A stretch of 64,000 nucleotides of DNA from the NCBI RefSeq assembly GCF_035989885.1, contig NZ_CP108518.1, positions 8,299,001-8,363,000 on the forward strand, in the 5' to 3' direction. The first letter of the stretch is position 1. Every line of letters starts with the position of its first letter. The stretch comes from Streptomyces sp. NBC_01232. GTDB lineage: Bacteria > Actinomycetota > Actinomycetes > Streptomycetales > Streptomycetaceae. The notes below the pieces were generated by a model. The model did not search any database, was not told the origin of the DNA, and was given only the letters and a program-made list of their open reading frames with translations. Shown one piece after another: positions 9,322-17,190 of this stretch. The position numbers and the translations under genes were made by a program.

Positions 9322-9852
9322 TCAGGAACTGGCGGCGGACGTGCAGGCCGAGCTGCCGCCGCAGAAGGTGACGTCCCAGTGGTTGCTCTCCCGGGCGTAG
9401 ACGTTGCCCGCGGCGGAGCGGTAGCGGGCGGCGCCGTCGCCGCGGTTGGCGATCCGGGTGAAGCTGCCGGTGACGTAGTTGCTGACGCAGGAGGACGGGT
9501 TGAAGTCGATCTTGTAGCCGTTCCAGTGGCTGTAGGTGCCGGAGGCGTGGCCCACCTCGGTCCCGCCCGTGATGGTGAGGGTGCAGTTGCTCGCCCTGCG
9601 CAGGGTGGTGACGTCACTGATCGTCGCGGCGTTGACCTGCTCCAGCGAGGTGCAGGTGCTGTTGTTCCGGTTGCTGCAACCGCCACTGGAGGACAGGCCG
9701 ATGCCGCCCGTCGCGTTCAGCCTGCTCACGGCGGACGCATGGCTGAGCTTCGCCGGTGCGGCGTGGGCGGTGCCGGGAACGAGCAGGGCGACGAGGGCGG
9801 TGGTGGTGCCGACGAGGCCGGTGGCGAGGGTGCTGCGGACGCGGCTGCGCAT
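9322..9852 (-). CDS. Secreted LAS/M15-like peptidase candidate
   Basis: 176 aa with a clear Sec signal peptide ending near AHA-AP (residue 31). The mature part contains SHWNGYKIDF, which fits the HxxGxxxD zinc motif of the LAS group (D-Ala-D-Ala peptidases, hedgehog fold), and about 40 residues later ESNHWDV, a plausible third zinc ligand and catalytic Glu. Six mature cysteines suggest disulfides in a secreted enzyme. If the motif reading is right, the target is probably peptidoglycan; relatives occur in phage endolysins and actinobacterial exoproteins. This is inference from motif spacing only. It has its own ATG after a GGATCC-containing leader. Confidence 0.68.
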   Translation of the reverse strand: MRSRVRSTLATGLVGTTTALVALLVPGTAHAAPAKLSHASAVSRLNATGGIGLSSSGGCSNRNNSTCTSLEQVNAATISDVTTLRRASNCTLTITGGTEVGHASGTYSHWNGYKIDFNPSSCVSNYVTGSFTRIANRGDGAARYRSAAGNVYARESNHWDVTFCGGSSACTSAASS

Positions 9853-9978
9853 GAGGATCCCTTCGGTCGGATCGGCGTGCTGGCAACACCCAGTTCAGCA
9901 GCGGGAGTCGATCCTGGCCAGGCCGCACCGGCCGCCCGTCCGGCTCTCTCCGACACTCTCCGGCGCCGGACGGACGGG

Positions 9979-10617
9979 TCAGCGCTCGCGCTCGCCCGAG
10001 AGCCGCTGCTCCTGGAGCCGGTCGCGCTGCAACTGGTGGGCGAGGGTGCGGCGTACCGCGGCCGGCACCGTTGCCGTCGTGGCGGCCGTCGGCTTCGGCG
10101 GGACGTCGAGGGCGCGGCTGATGACGTCGTAGGCGGCCCGCAAGTCCGCGGGCAGCTCCGCCCGGTGCGTCATCAGGTCCTCTTCGAGGAGGCGCCGCAG
10201 CTCGTCGACGGTCCGGGAGGTGAAGCGCTTGCGGCCCCGGGCGAGGGCGTCGACGCAACGGGTGCAGCGCGCGGCGTCGAGGGATTCGGCGACCACCTCG
10301 GCAAGCCCCCAAAGCCGTCCTTCGAGCCACGGCGTGTCGTGCTGGTCGAGGTCGAGGTCGAGCCCGACCGGGGGCGCGGCGGCGTCGACCGCGTACTTCG
10401 CCACCTGCTTGGACACGGCGGGCTGACTCATGTCGGCGATCCGGGCGATCCTGTCCTGGGTCCAGCCGAAGCCGGCGAACAGCTTGATCATCTCCGTGCG
10501 CAGCTTCCGCATCTCCTCGCCCGCGCGGATGACCTCGTTCATCCCGGCGAGCATCCGCGCGGCCTGCTCCTCGGTCAGCGTCCCGGGCATCTGGTGCGTA
10601 CTCTCTCGGCCTGCCAC
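9979..10617 (-). CDS. Helix-turn-helix transcriptional regulator (sigma-70 region 4-like)
   Basis: 212 aa from the GTG at 10617; an ATG at 10590 would give 203 aa. I choose GTG because a TATAAC hexamer lies exactly six bases upstream, the leaderless spacing. The HTH is in FGWTQDRIARIADMSQPAV (about residues 50-70). A Cys pair (CTRCVD) and a basic, Gln-rich C-terminal tail follow. It is divergent from an alpha/beta hydrolase gene, with a near-perfect palindrome between the two, so it probably represses both its own gene and the hydrolase. Ligand unknown. Confidence 0.78.
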   Translation of the reverse strand: MAGRESTHQMPGTLTEEQAARMLAGMNEVIRAGEEMRKLRTEMIKLFAGFGWTQDRIARIADMSQPAVSKQVAKYAVDAAAPPVGLDLDLDQHDTPWLEGRLWGLAEVVAESLDAARCTRCVDALARGRKRFTSRTVDELRRLLEEDLMTHRAELPADLRAAYDVISRALDVPPKPTAATTATVPAAVRRTLAHQLQRDRLQEQRLSGERER

Positions 10618-10676
10618 GACACGGTTATACACCGGGACGCAGCCATCGTCATAACCAGGTTGTACAACCAGGTTAT
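10618..10676. promoter_or_regulatory. Divergent leaderless promoters with palindromic operator
   Basis: 10651-10676 reads ATAACC-A-GGTTGTACAACC-A-GGTTAT, a 26-base palindrome broken only at two symmetric A positions; it can also be seen as two copies of AACCAGGTT around GTAC. The TACAAC inside it sits at -12 to -7 if the hydrolase message begins at its ATG (10675). On the other strand TATAAC (10629-10624) is at the same distance from the regulator GTG at 10617. A further GGTTATAC half-site overlaps that -10. Binding here would block both genes. Confidence 0.7.
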
Positions 10677-11523
10677 GACTGACAGGGTCCGTGCCATGCC
10701 CACCTTCACCGCACCCGACGGCACCCGGCTCGCCTACCGCGTGGAGGGAAGCGGCGACCCGGTCGTCTGCGTCCCTGGAGGCCCCGTCGGCTCCGCCTAC
10801 CTCGGAGACCTCGGCGGACTGTCCGCGCACCGGCGGCTGATCGCCCTGGACCTGCGCGGCACCGGCGGGTCCGCCGTGCCCGAGGACACCTCCTCCTACC
10901 GCTGCGACCGCCTCGTCGAGGACATCGAGGCCCTGCGCGGACACCTCGGCGCCGCCCGGATCGACCTGCTCGCCCACTCGGCCGGCGCCAACCCCGCGAT
11001 GCAGTACGCGGCCCGGTACCCGGACCGCGTGCGCAGGCTCGCCCTGATCGCCCCCGGCACGCGCGCCGTCGGCATCGACATCTCCGGGGAGACCCGGCGG
11101 GAGCTCGCGCGACTGCGCGAGGGCGAGCCGTGGTTCCCGGCCGCCTTCGCCGCGCTGGAGGCGATCAGCGAGGGCAGGGACGGCGACCCGGAGGCCCTCG
11201 GCCCCTTCTTCCACGGCCGGTGGGACGCCGCGGCCCGGCGGCACCACGCAGCCTCCCGGCCGGACAACGCGGAGGCCGTCAGGCTCTTCGGGGCCGAGGG
11301 CGCCTTCGACCCGCAGGCCACGCGCGCGGCGCTCGCCGTCTGCGGGACGCCCACGCTTCTGCTCGCGGGGGAGTTCGACGTGAACAGCCCGCCGCGGTCG
11401 GTCGCCGAGTGCGCCGGGCTGTTCCCCGACGCCACCCTCGTCGTGCAGCGCGGGGCGGGGCACTACCCCTGGCTCGACGACGCCGCCCGGTTCGTGGCGA
11501 CCACCGCGGCCTTCCTGCAGTAG
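10675..11523 (+). CDS. Alpha/beta hydrolase
   Basis: 282 aa. The nucleophile elbow is LLAHSAGANPAM (Ser near residue 104), the acid is in LLAGEFDVNSPPRS and the His in RGAGHYPWLDD. The oxyanion segment is VCVPGGPVGSAY near residue 25, typical of prolyl iminopeptidase-like and haloperoxidase-like hydrolases. The ATG at 10675 overlaps the palindromic operator and has a -10 hexamer six bases upstream, so it is probably leaderless and repressed by the divergent HTH protein. Likely an inducible esterase, lactonase or peptidase for the compound that the regulator senses. Confidence 0.88.
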   Translation: MTDRVRAMPTFTAPDGTRLAYRVEGSGDPVVCVPGGPVGSAYLGDLGGLSAHRRLIALDLRGTGGSAVPEDTSSYRCDRLVEDIEALRGHLGAARIDLLAHSAGANPAMQYAARYPDRVRRLALIAPGTRAVGIDISGETRRELARLREGEPWFPAAFAALEAISEGRDGDPEALGPFFHGRWDAAARRHHAASRPDNAEAVRLFGAEGAFDPQATRAALAVCGTPTLLLAGEFDVNSPPRSVAECAGLFPDATLVVQRGAGHYPWLDDAARFVATTAAFLQ

Positions 11524-11564
11524 TACGGGCCCCCGCGCGGGGCGGGATGCGGCCCGGGCAGGGC

Positions 11565-11601
11565 GATGGCCCCGGCAGGATTCCCCCCGGCCGGGGCCAT
11601 C
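11565..11601. terminator. Hairpin between convergent hydrolase and P450 genes
   Basis: Twelve-base perfect inverted repeat GATGGCCCCGGC / GCCGGGGCCATC with a 13-base loop. It lies between the two convergent stop codons and probably serves both genes. Confidence 0.65.
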
Positions 11602-11633
11602 ACCGGGCAGGCGCGCCGCGCGCGCCGACGCGA

Positions 11634-12818
11634 CTACCAGAGCACGGGCAGGCGCTCCGGGATGCGCTTCATGAAGCGGGTGCGCCACACGAGCTGGTCG
11701 ACCGGCACGGCGAGGGCGAGGTTCGGCATCTTCTCCAGGAGTACCTCGATGGCGATCTCGGTGTGCCGCTTGCCGAGAGCCGTGGCCGGGCAGTAGTGCT
11801 GGCCGCCGCCGAAGGAGAGGTGCGTGCCGGCGTTCGGCCGGTCGATGTCAGCGACGTGGGGGTCGGGGTACACGTCCGGGTCCGTGTTGGCGGCCTCGAC
11901 CAGGACGAGCATGAGCTCGCCCTTCTTCACCTCGACGTCGCCGAGGGTGAGGTCCTCGAGGGCGAGCCGGGGCAGGCCGTCGGCGATCGACAGGTTGATG
12001 CGCAGGAGTTCGTCCACGGCGGCCGGGATCTTCTCCGGCTCCTTGCGCAGCCGCTCCCACATCTCGGGGTTCTGGAGGAGCGAGACGATCGCCATGGTCA
12101 GGAACCCCATGGTGGAGATGACTCCCGCGCCGAACAGCGTGACACCCACGGTGGCGAGCATCTCGTCCGTCAGGTGGTCGTAGTCGGGGTCGTTGCGCAG
12201 CGCGGCGAGCTCGGCGATCAGGCCGGTGGTGGTGGGGTCGTCGAGGCGCTCCACCATGTAGGCGATGTCCCGGTCCCAGTTGAGCTTGGCGCCGGTGACC
12301 GGGCAGGCCGAGTTCATGAACGCGATGTCGAGGCTGGCGGCCAGGCGCGGTGCGTCGGACTCGGGGATGCCGAGGATGCGGCAGTGCAGGTTCTCGGCGT
12401 ACGGGTTGGTGAACTGGCCGCGCAGATCGACCGGCGCCCCGTGGCTCAGGAGGCTGTCGACCAGGGCGGTGGCCTGGTCGCGCATCCAGCCGGTGAGGCC
12501 GTCGGTCTTCGGGTTGATCGCCTTGAGGACGGCCTTGCGCAGCCCCGCGCCGGTGATGTTGCCCATGTTGTTGACGACCTCGGGCGGGATCGTCAGCGCG
12601 TACTGGCGGGGAACACCGGGCGCCGAGGTGTCCTTGAGGCTGAACCGGGGATCCTCCAGGACCTGCTTGGCCAGCGGATAGGAGGAGACGAGCCAGGCTT
12701 CGTCCCCGGCTATGGTGCGAACCCGCTTCACCGGTTCGCTGCGCAGCTCCTCGATCTCGGGCGGGAGCTGGTCGCCGCGCGCGGAGAACGGGAAGTCGAG
12801 CAGGGTGTCAGTGGACAT
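11634..12818 (-). CDS. Cytochrome P450, cyclodipeptide-tailoring type
   Basis: 394 aa, ATG with AAGGAG seven bases upstream inside the end of the synthase gene; the two genes overlap by 11 bases, so translation is coupled. The ExxR motif is DELLRI and the heme loop is [18 protein letters not shown] with the Cys ligand kept. Two oddities: the residue two after the Cys is Ala rather than the usual Gly (CPA), and the I-helix segment [14 protein letters not shown] lacks the acid-threonine pair that normally handles protons. P450s next to cyclodipeptide synthases catalyse C-C or C-N coupling of diketopiperazines (NascB and GutD types), so that is the inferred role. No ferredoxin gene is nearby. 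Confidence 0.92.
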   Translation of the reverse strand: MSTDTLLDFPFSARGDQLPPEIEELRSEPVKRVRTIAGDEAWLVSSYPLAKQVLEDPRFSLKDTSAPGVPRQYALTIPPEVVNNMGNITGAGLRKAVLKAINPKTDGLTGWMRDQATALVDSLLSHGAPVDLRGQFTNPYAENLHCRILGIPESDAPRLAASLDIAFMNSACPVTGAKLNWDRDIAYMVERLDDPTTTGLIAELAALRNDPDYDHLTDEMLATVGVTLFGAGVISTMGFLTMAIVSLLQNPEMWERLRKEPEKIPAAVDELLRINLSIADGLPRLALEDLTLGDVEVKKGELMLVLVEAANTDPDVYPDPHVADIDRPNAGTHLSFGGGQHYCPATALGKRHTEIAIEVLLEKMPNLALAVPVDQLVWRTRFMKRIPERLPVLW

Positions 12819-13515
12819 CGGGAACTCCTTCGGCGGGGGTGATGATGGCGTGGCCCTGGTTGCGCGAGGCGCGCAGGCCCGAGCCGCGTGAGTAGAGCAG
12901 TTCCGCCATGGGCAGGAGCTGGTGGTAGCAGTTGAGGGAGGACGGCACGCCGAGGATGGCCGGCGTGTCGAGGAAGAGCGGAGCCTCGGCACAGACGTAC
13001 TCCAGGCACACGTCACGCTGCCGGGTGGTGGCGGCCTTGCCGTTCAGCACCTTGGAGGAGAGAAACGCGTCGACGAGTGAGTTGCAGGTCTCGCGGAACT
13101 CCGGGTCGATGTCGATCAGGTTCGTCAGGTGGTTGTGGAGCGTGCGGTACGCCGGAATGTCCGTGAGGGAGGACATCGGGCGGGCACGGAGGCGGACGCC
13201 GGTGGGGTCGGCTTCGGCAGCGGCGTTGTTGACCTTGGCGCGGACTCCGCGCAGGTTCTTCACCGCTTTGCGTCGTGCTTCGTCCTCGCCGTAGCCCAGG
13301 GCCTCGTACATCTCGGCCACGTGCAGGTCGGTGTAGATGAGGTCGACCTGCTCGAAATTGCGCATGCCCCAGTGGGCGAGGTCGATGACACGTTGGGCCG
13401 AGAAGTAGCTGTTCCCCGGGGAAATGCCAATGACGGCATGATCGCCTTCGGTGCTGATCACCTGGCAATGCGGGGTGTACGGCCGGACTGTGAAGACTTC
13501 GGTTGCTGTCGTCAA
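12808..13515 (-). CDS. tRNA-dependent cyclodipeptide synthase (CDPS), NYH subfamily
   Basis: 235 aa from a TTG at 13515, preceded by AAAGGA; an ATG at 13548 would give 246 aa. Family length is about 240 (AlbC). The enzyme takes two aminoacyl-tRNAs and forms a cyclic dipeptide by ping-pong catalysis. The catalytic Ser is in [14 protein letters not shown] (about residue 32, TTG numbering). The YxxxE pair is in [15 protein letters not shown]. The N in PGN and the YH in LNCYHQ match the N40/Y202/H203 set that defines the NYH subfamily. It is the first gene of a two-gene operon with the P450. The amino acids used cannot be read safely. Confidence 0.95.
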   Translation of the reverse strand: MTTATEVFTVRPYTPHCQVISTEGDHAVIGISPGNSYFSAQRVIDLAHWGMRNFEQVDLIYTDLHVAEMYEALGYGEDEARRKAVKNLRGVRAKVNNAAAEADPTGVRLRARPMSSLTDIPAYRTLHNHLTNLIDIDPEFRETCNSLVDAFLSSKVLNGKAATTRQRDVCLEYVCAEAPLFLDTPAILGVPSSLNCYHQLLPMAELLYSRGSGLRASRNQGHAIITPAEGVPDVH

Positions 13516-13548
13516 CAGGGGTCGGGTCCTTTGCGCCGCAAGTCCCAT

Positions 13549-13890
13549 GGGGCCCTGTGCCCCGGGTGTGGCGGCGACGTGAGGGAAAGCTACCTGAACT
13601 GTGTGCGACCTTCCATGTCTCCTGGGTAGTAACTCATCTGTCGGACAACACCGTTGACCCGGGCATCTTTTACCGGTGTCGATCCGGCCCCGACGGGAGC
13701 CCGCTGACCGCGATTTGTGGGCAGTTTCCGGACCGGGCGCACTCTGTGGCAATCGGTCGGCCGACAGGAATTCCACATGGCCCATTCCTGGCGGTGGTTG
13801 TCGCTGATGGATCCTCAATCCGCTATCAGGAGCGCGAATTCACGGACGGGCCGTCGGCGTGTTCGTTCCGGGCACTGCGGAAGGCGCGGC
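13549..13890. other. Intergenic region upstream of the CDPS operon
   Basis: About 340 bases without a credible gene. It should hold the CDPS promoter on the minus strand. I see a six-base inverted repeat ACACCG/CGGTGT (about 13645-13678) and AT-richer patches around 13660-13700, but no convincing -35/-10 pair. Confidence 0.4.
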
Positions 13891-15162
13891 TCAGCCGGCC
13901 TTGGGGGCGACCGGCTTGTGACCGGGGTACACGTGGTCGGGGCTCACGATCGAGGTGACCGCCTCGCCGAACAGCGTGCTGGGCTCCTGACCCTTGTACA
14001 GGCTGTCGGTGTTGAGGACGATGACCATCGTCGCCTGAGCCTGCGGCAGGTAGACGGGCAGCACCTCGTAGCCCGGGATCGAGCCGTTGTGGCCGATCCA
14101 GCCCTGGACGTTGAAGATGCCCAGCCCGTATCCGGCACCCGGAATGTCCATCGGGGTGGTCTTCAGGCGCTCGGCCTGGGTCTCAGGCTTCAGCAGCGTG
14201 CCGGTCGCGAGGGTGCGGGCCCAGCTGCGCAGGTCCTGCAGGTCGGAGACCATTTCCCCGGCGGCCCATGCCCAGGAGGGATTCCAGTGGGTCGAGTCCT
14301 CGACCTTGCCCGAGGCCGTCTGGTCGGTGTAGCCGTGCGCGTAGGGATCGGGGAGGGCCGGGCTCGTGGGGAACACCGTGCGGCGCAGCCCGGCCGGCCC
14401 CAGGACGTCCTTGGTGATGACGTCGTGGAGCGGCCGACCGGTGATCTTCTCCACGACCAGGCCGAGCAGGATCAGGTTGGTGTTGCTGTAGTCGAACTCC
14501 GCGCCGGGCTCGAACAGCACGGGGTGCTTGAAGGCGACGTCGAGCAACTGCTGCGGCGTGAACGACCGTTCCGGCTCCTCCTCGAACGCCTTGACGAAGT
14601 CATCGTCCAAGGTGTAGTTGAAGAGGCCGCTGCGCATGCCCGCCAGTTCGCGCAGGGTGATCCGGTCGCCGTTCGGAACCCCTGTGACGTAGGTGCCGAT
14701 GTGGTCGTCCAGGGACACCTTCCCCTGGTCGACCAGCTGGAGGAGCGCGGTGACCGTGAACGTCTTGGTCTCGCTGCCGATGCGCACATGGAGGTCGCTC
14801 GTCATGGGCGCGCCGTTCGCCTTGTCCGCCACGCCGAAGGACCGTACGTAGCTCCCCTTGCCGGGAGCCCACAGGCCGACCGTCACACCGGGCACCTGTG
14901 CCACGCGCATGACCTCACGCACGGCTGCGTCCAGTTGCGCCGCGACGGCCGGTGTGAGCCGGACGAACTCCGAGTCGGCGTCCGGGAACGGCGTGGAAGG
15001 GGACGTGGGAGTGGGGGTGGGGGTGGGGGCGGCAGAGACGGGAGCGGACCGCTGGGGGACGGCCGACCCGTACGCGGATCCCGCGACCGCCGGGGCGATG
15101 AGCACTCCTGCCGCGGCAGCTGCCGCGCAGGCCCGGCGCAGCCGGATGGGGGTTGGCTTCAC
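13891..15162 (-). CDS. Secreted serine hydrolase, class C beta-lactamase/DD-peptidase fold
   Basis: 423 aa from a GTG with AGGAG upstream. An N-terminal signal peptide (ACAAAAAAGVLIAPAVAG) is followed by a Pro/Thr repeat linker (PTPTPTPTS). The catalytic SxxK is in RIGSETKTFT (about residue 115), the YxN is in FDYSNTNLI (about 203), and the third motif is HNGSIPG (about 350), the HxG variant of KTG. Such proteins are D-Ala-D-Ala carboxypeptidases, esterases or D-aminopeptidases; Streptomyces R61 DD-peptidase is the classic relative. It is monocistronic, with a 340-base gap to the CDPS. Confidence 0.9.
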   Translation of the reverse strand: MKPTPIRLRRACAAAAAAGVLIAPAVAGSAYGSAVPQRSAPVSAAPTPTPTPTSPSTPFPDADSEFVRLTPAVAAQLDAAVREVMRVAQVPGVTVGLWAPGKGSYVRSFGVADKANGAPMTSDLHVRIGSETKTFTVTALLQLVDQGKVSLDDHIGTYVTGVPNGDRITLRELAGMRSGLFNYTLDDDFVKAFEEEPERSFTPQQLLDVAFKHPVLFEPGAEFDYSNTNLILLGLVVEKITGRPLHDVITKDVLGPAGLRRTVFPTSPALPDPYAHGYTDQTASGKVEDSTHWNPSWAWAAGEMVSDLQDLRSWARTLATGTLLKPETQAERLKTTPMDIPGAGYGLGIFNVQGWIGHNGSIPGYEVLPVYLPQAQATMVIVLNTDSLYKGQEPSTLFGEAVTSIVSPDHVYPGHKPVAPKAG

Positions 15163-15251
15163 GGCATGGTCTCCTGCCGTCCGAGGACCCGGGCAACATC
15201 CTCAGCGTAGGTCCGGGTGACTCCGGTCGCGAGGCGAGCCGTCCGCCGCCG

Positions 15252-16139
15252 TCATGCCCCGGACCGGCGGGCCCGGACCGGCGGGAGCTCGTGGAGGCGC
15301 CCCTCCGCCACGAGGGCGACGCCGCCTCCCACGCGTACCGAGCGGATGTCCCGGCCGTGGCCATCGGCGCTGATGGTCATCTCACCGGTGCGCCCGGTGA
15401 ACCGGCCCTGGCGCAGGAGGCTCGGCTCACCGGATCCGATGCGGCCGTGGCTGCGCAGGTACGCGGCGACGCATCCCGCACCGCTGCCGGTGGCGACGTC
15501 CTCCAGGATCCCGTCGTTGGTCCAGTGCCTCCCCTCCATGGCCGTACCGTCCAGCAGGTAGGCGAAATCGGCGCCGAGGCGGGCGAGCGGCCCGTCGAGG
15601 GGCTCGACGACGCGGGCGCGGGCCAGCGCGTCACCGCGTACGGGGAGCACCAGGTAGCGCAGGCCCGTGGAGACGACCTCCGGGGGCAGGGCCGGGTCCA
15701 GGTCGGACGGCTCGAGGGCGAACAGGGCGGCCAGGTCCTCCGGGCCGGGCCGGCCGAGGAAGGCGGCCGGTCCCTGGTCGAGGAGGCCCGCGAACCGGCC
15801 GGGGCCCCGGCGGTCGGTGGTGACCTCGACCGACCGGGCCGGCAGCCGCAGGGTCCAGGCCTCGTGGTCCGTGGCGCCGTGGAGAGCGTGCAGGACTGCG
15901 GCGGCGCCGATGAGGGGGTGCCCGGCGAAGTCCAGTTCCCCCTCCAGGTCGAAGACGCGCGCCCGCCGACCGTGCCCGGATTCGCCGTCGCGCATCAGGA
16001 AGACGGACTCGAAGTGCCGCATTTCCCGGGTGATGGCCAGCATCCGGGCGCCGGTCAGCGCGTCGGCCCCGGGGAACACCGCAAGGCTGTTGCCGTTGTA
16101 GGGGCGGTCGGTGAAGACGTCGACGTGGTGGTAGCGCAT
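15252..16139 (-). CDS. PhzF family isomerase
   Basis: 295 aa. The sequence opens with the family signature VDVFTDRPYNGNSLAVF and has the catalytic Glu in MRHFESVFLM (about residue 46), plus LDFAGHPLIGAA and the mirrored second-domain loop DVATGSGAGCVAAYL. PhzF proteins are diaminopimelate-epimerase-fold isomerases; the phenazine enzyme isomerises DHHA, but most actinobacterial paralogues have unknown substrates. No phenazine genes are nearby. TAGCGT lies seven bases before the ATG, so a leaderless message is likely. Confidence 0.9.
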   Translation of the reverse strand: MRYHHVDVFTDRPYNGNSLAVFPGADALTGARMLAITREMRHFESVFLMRDGESGHGRRARVFDLEGELDFAGHPLIGAAAVLHALHGATDHEAWTLRLPARSVEVTTDRRGPGRFAGLLDQGPAAFLGRPGPEDLAALFALEPSDLDPALPPEVVSTGLRYLVLPVRGDALARARVVEPLDGPLARLGADFAYLLDGTAMEGRHWTNDGILEDVATGSGAGCVAAYLRSHGRIGSGEPSLLRQGRFTGRTGEMTISADGHGRDIRSVRVGGGVALVAEGRLHELPPVRARRSGA

Positions 16140-16233
16140 GGCGGCGACGCTACCGGGCAGGGGCCGTGCGGTCCGCAGCGGCGTTACGGAACGACCGCGT
16201 CGTCGTCCGGGGGCGGGGCCCGGGAGCCGGAGG

Positions 16234-17067
16234 TCAGCGGCCCAACGCCGTGCGCAGGGTGATCCCGTAGCGGATGCGCAGGCGCCGTACCTCCCAGACG
16301 GAGAGCGCGGTCACCGACAGCGGGCCGCCGAGCATGAAGGTGTAGAGCACCTCCGGCGGTGCGGCGACGTCTGGGCCGGTGAAGACCTGGAAGGCGAAGA
16401 GCGACCAGACCAGCAGGGGAGAGATGAGCGCCGGGAGCAGCTGGTGCACGTCCGCGACCCGCAGGCACACCAGGACACAGGCCAGGGCGGAGACGAGCGT
16501 GAAGAAGGAGGAGCCGAGCAGCAGGACGAGGGCGGCGATCCAGCCGACGACCAGGACCAGGAAGGCCAGCACGGAGGAGAAGAACCCGGAGCCGGTGATC
16601 GCGGAGAAGAATTCCTTGAGGTCCCCGCCGCTGATCAGGTCGCCCTTGAGGGTCGTGAAGGACAGCCACATGCAGGCGGGGCCGCTGACGAGAAGGAAGG
16701 CCGCGCTCATCGGCCTGCGCAGCCGCTCGGCGAAGTCGCGGCGTCTGTCCGGGGTGCTCGCGACGAGGAACGCAGTGATGCCGATGACGCTGCCGACCGC
16801 CAGGATGCCGCAGGAGAGGCCCAGTTCGACGAGCTTGCCGAGGACGAACTCGCCGCCGCCGCCGCTCAGCGGGTAGGCCACCACCAGCCAGACGGCGGCG
16901 GTCAGGCCGAGGACCGTCCGCGCGCGCTGCATCCAGGTGATGAGCCCGTCCTCGACGTGCTCGGCCATGGGGGAGTAGTCGAACTCCACCGTCCAGGACC
17001 TGAAGAACGCCTTCAGCGCGCCGCCGGGCGCCGTCCGGTTCCCGATGATGACTCTGGTCCCGCTCAC
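16234..17067 (-). CDS. Multi-pass membrane protein of unknown function
   Basis: 277 aa from the GTG at 17067, which has GGGAGAG upstream; an open reading start further up would add residues that look random. After a cytosolic N-terminus of about 60 residues I count six hydrophobic segments, including LGLSCGILAVGSVIGITAFLV, VLAFLVLVVGWIAALVLLL and LVSALACVLVCL. No transporter or enzyme motif is visible. Basic residues (RRLRIRYG) near the C-terminus suggest it faces the cytoplasm. It appears monocistronic between PhzF and a carboxylesterase. Confidence 0.7.
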   Translation of the reverse strand: MSGTRVIIGNRTAPGGALKAFFRSWTVEFDYSPMAEHVEDGLITWMQRARTVLGLTAAVWLVVAYPLSGGGGEFVLGKLVELGLSCGILAVGSVIGITAFLVASTPDRRRDFAERLRRPMSAAFLLVSGPACMWLSFTTLKGDLISGGDLKEFFSAITGSGFFSSVLAFLVLVVGWIAALVLLLGSSFFTLVSALACVLVCLRVADVHQLLPALISPLLVWSLFAFQVFTGPDVAAPPEVLYTFMLGGPLSVTALSVWEVRRLRIRYGITLRTALGR

Positions 17068-17190
17068 TTGCTCTCTCCCCGTGCAACACCTGTGCCGCGC
17101 CCGCTCCGTGGGGCAGGCGTGCACCGCCACGGACGTCGAACACCCTAACGGTCGGCGATCAAGCTCCTGCCCGCCGGGGAGCAGTACGGT

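Noticed and set aside
9379-10674. Long N-terminal extension of the alpha/beta hydrolase frame
   Set aside because: It crosses two genes on the other strand and reads as Gly/Ala/Arg noise; the real start is the leaderless ATG at 10675.
15252-16139. PhzF gene as evidence of a phenazine cluster
   Set aside because: No other phz genes are in the window; PhzF paralogues are common and mostly unrelated to phenazines.
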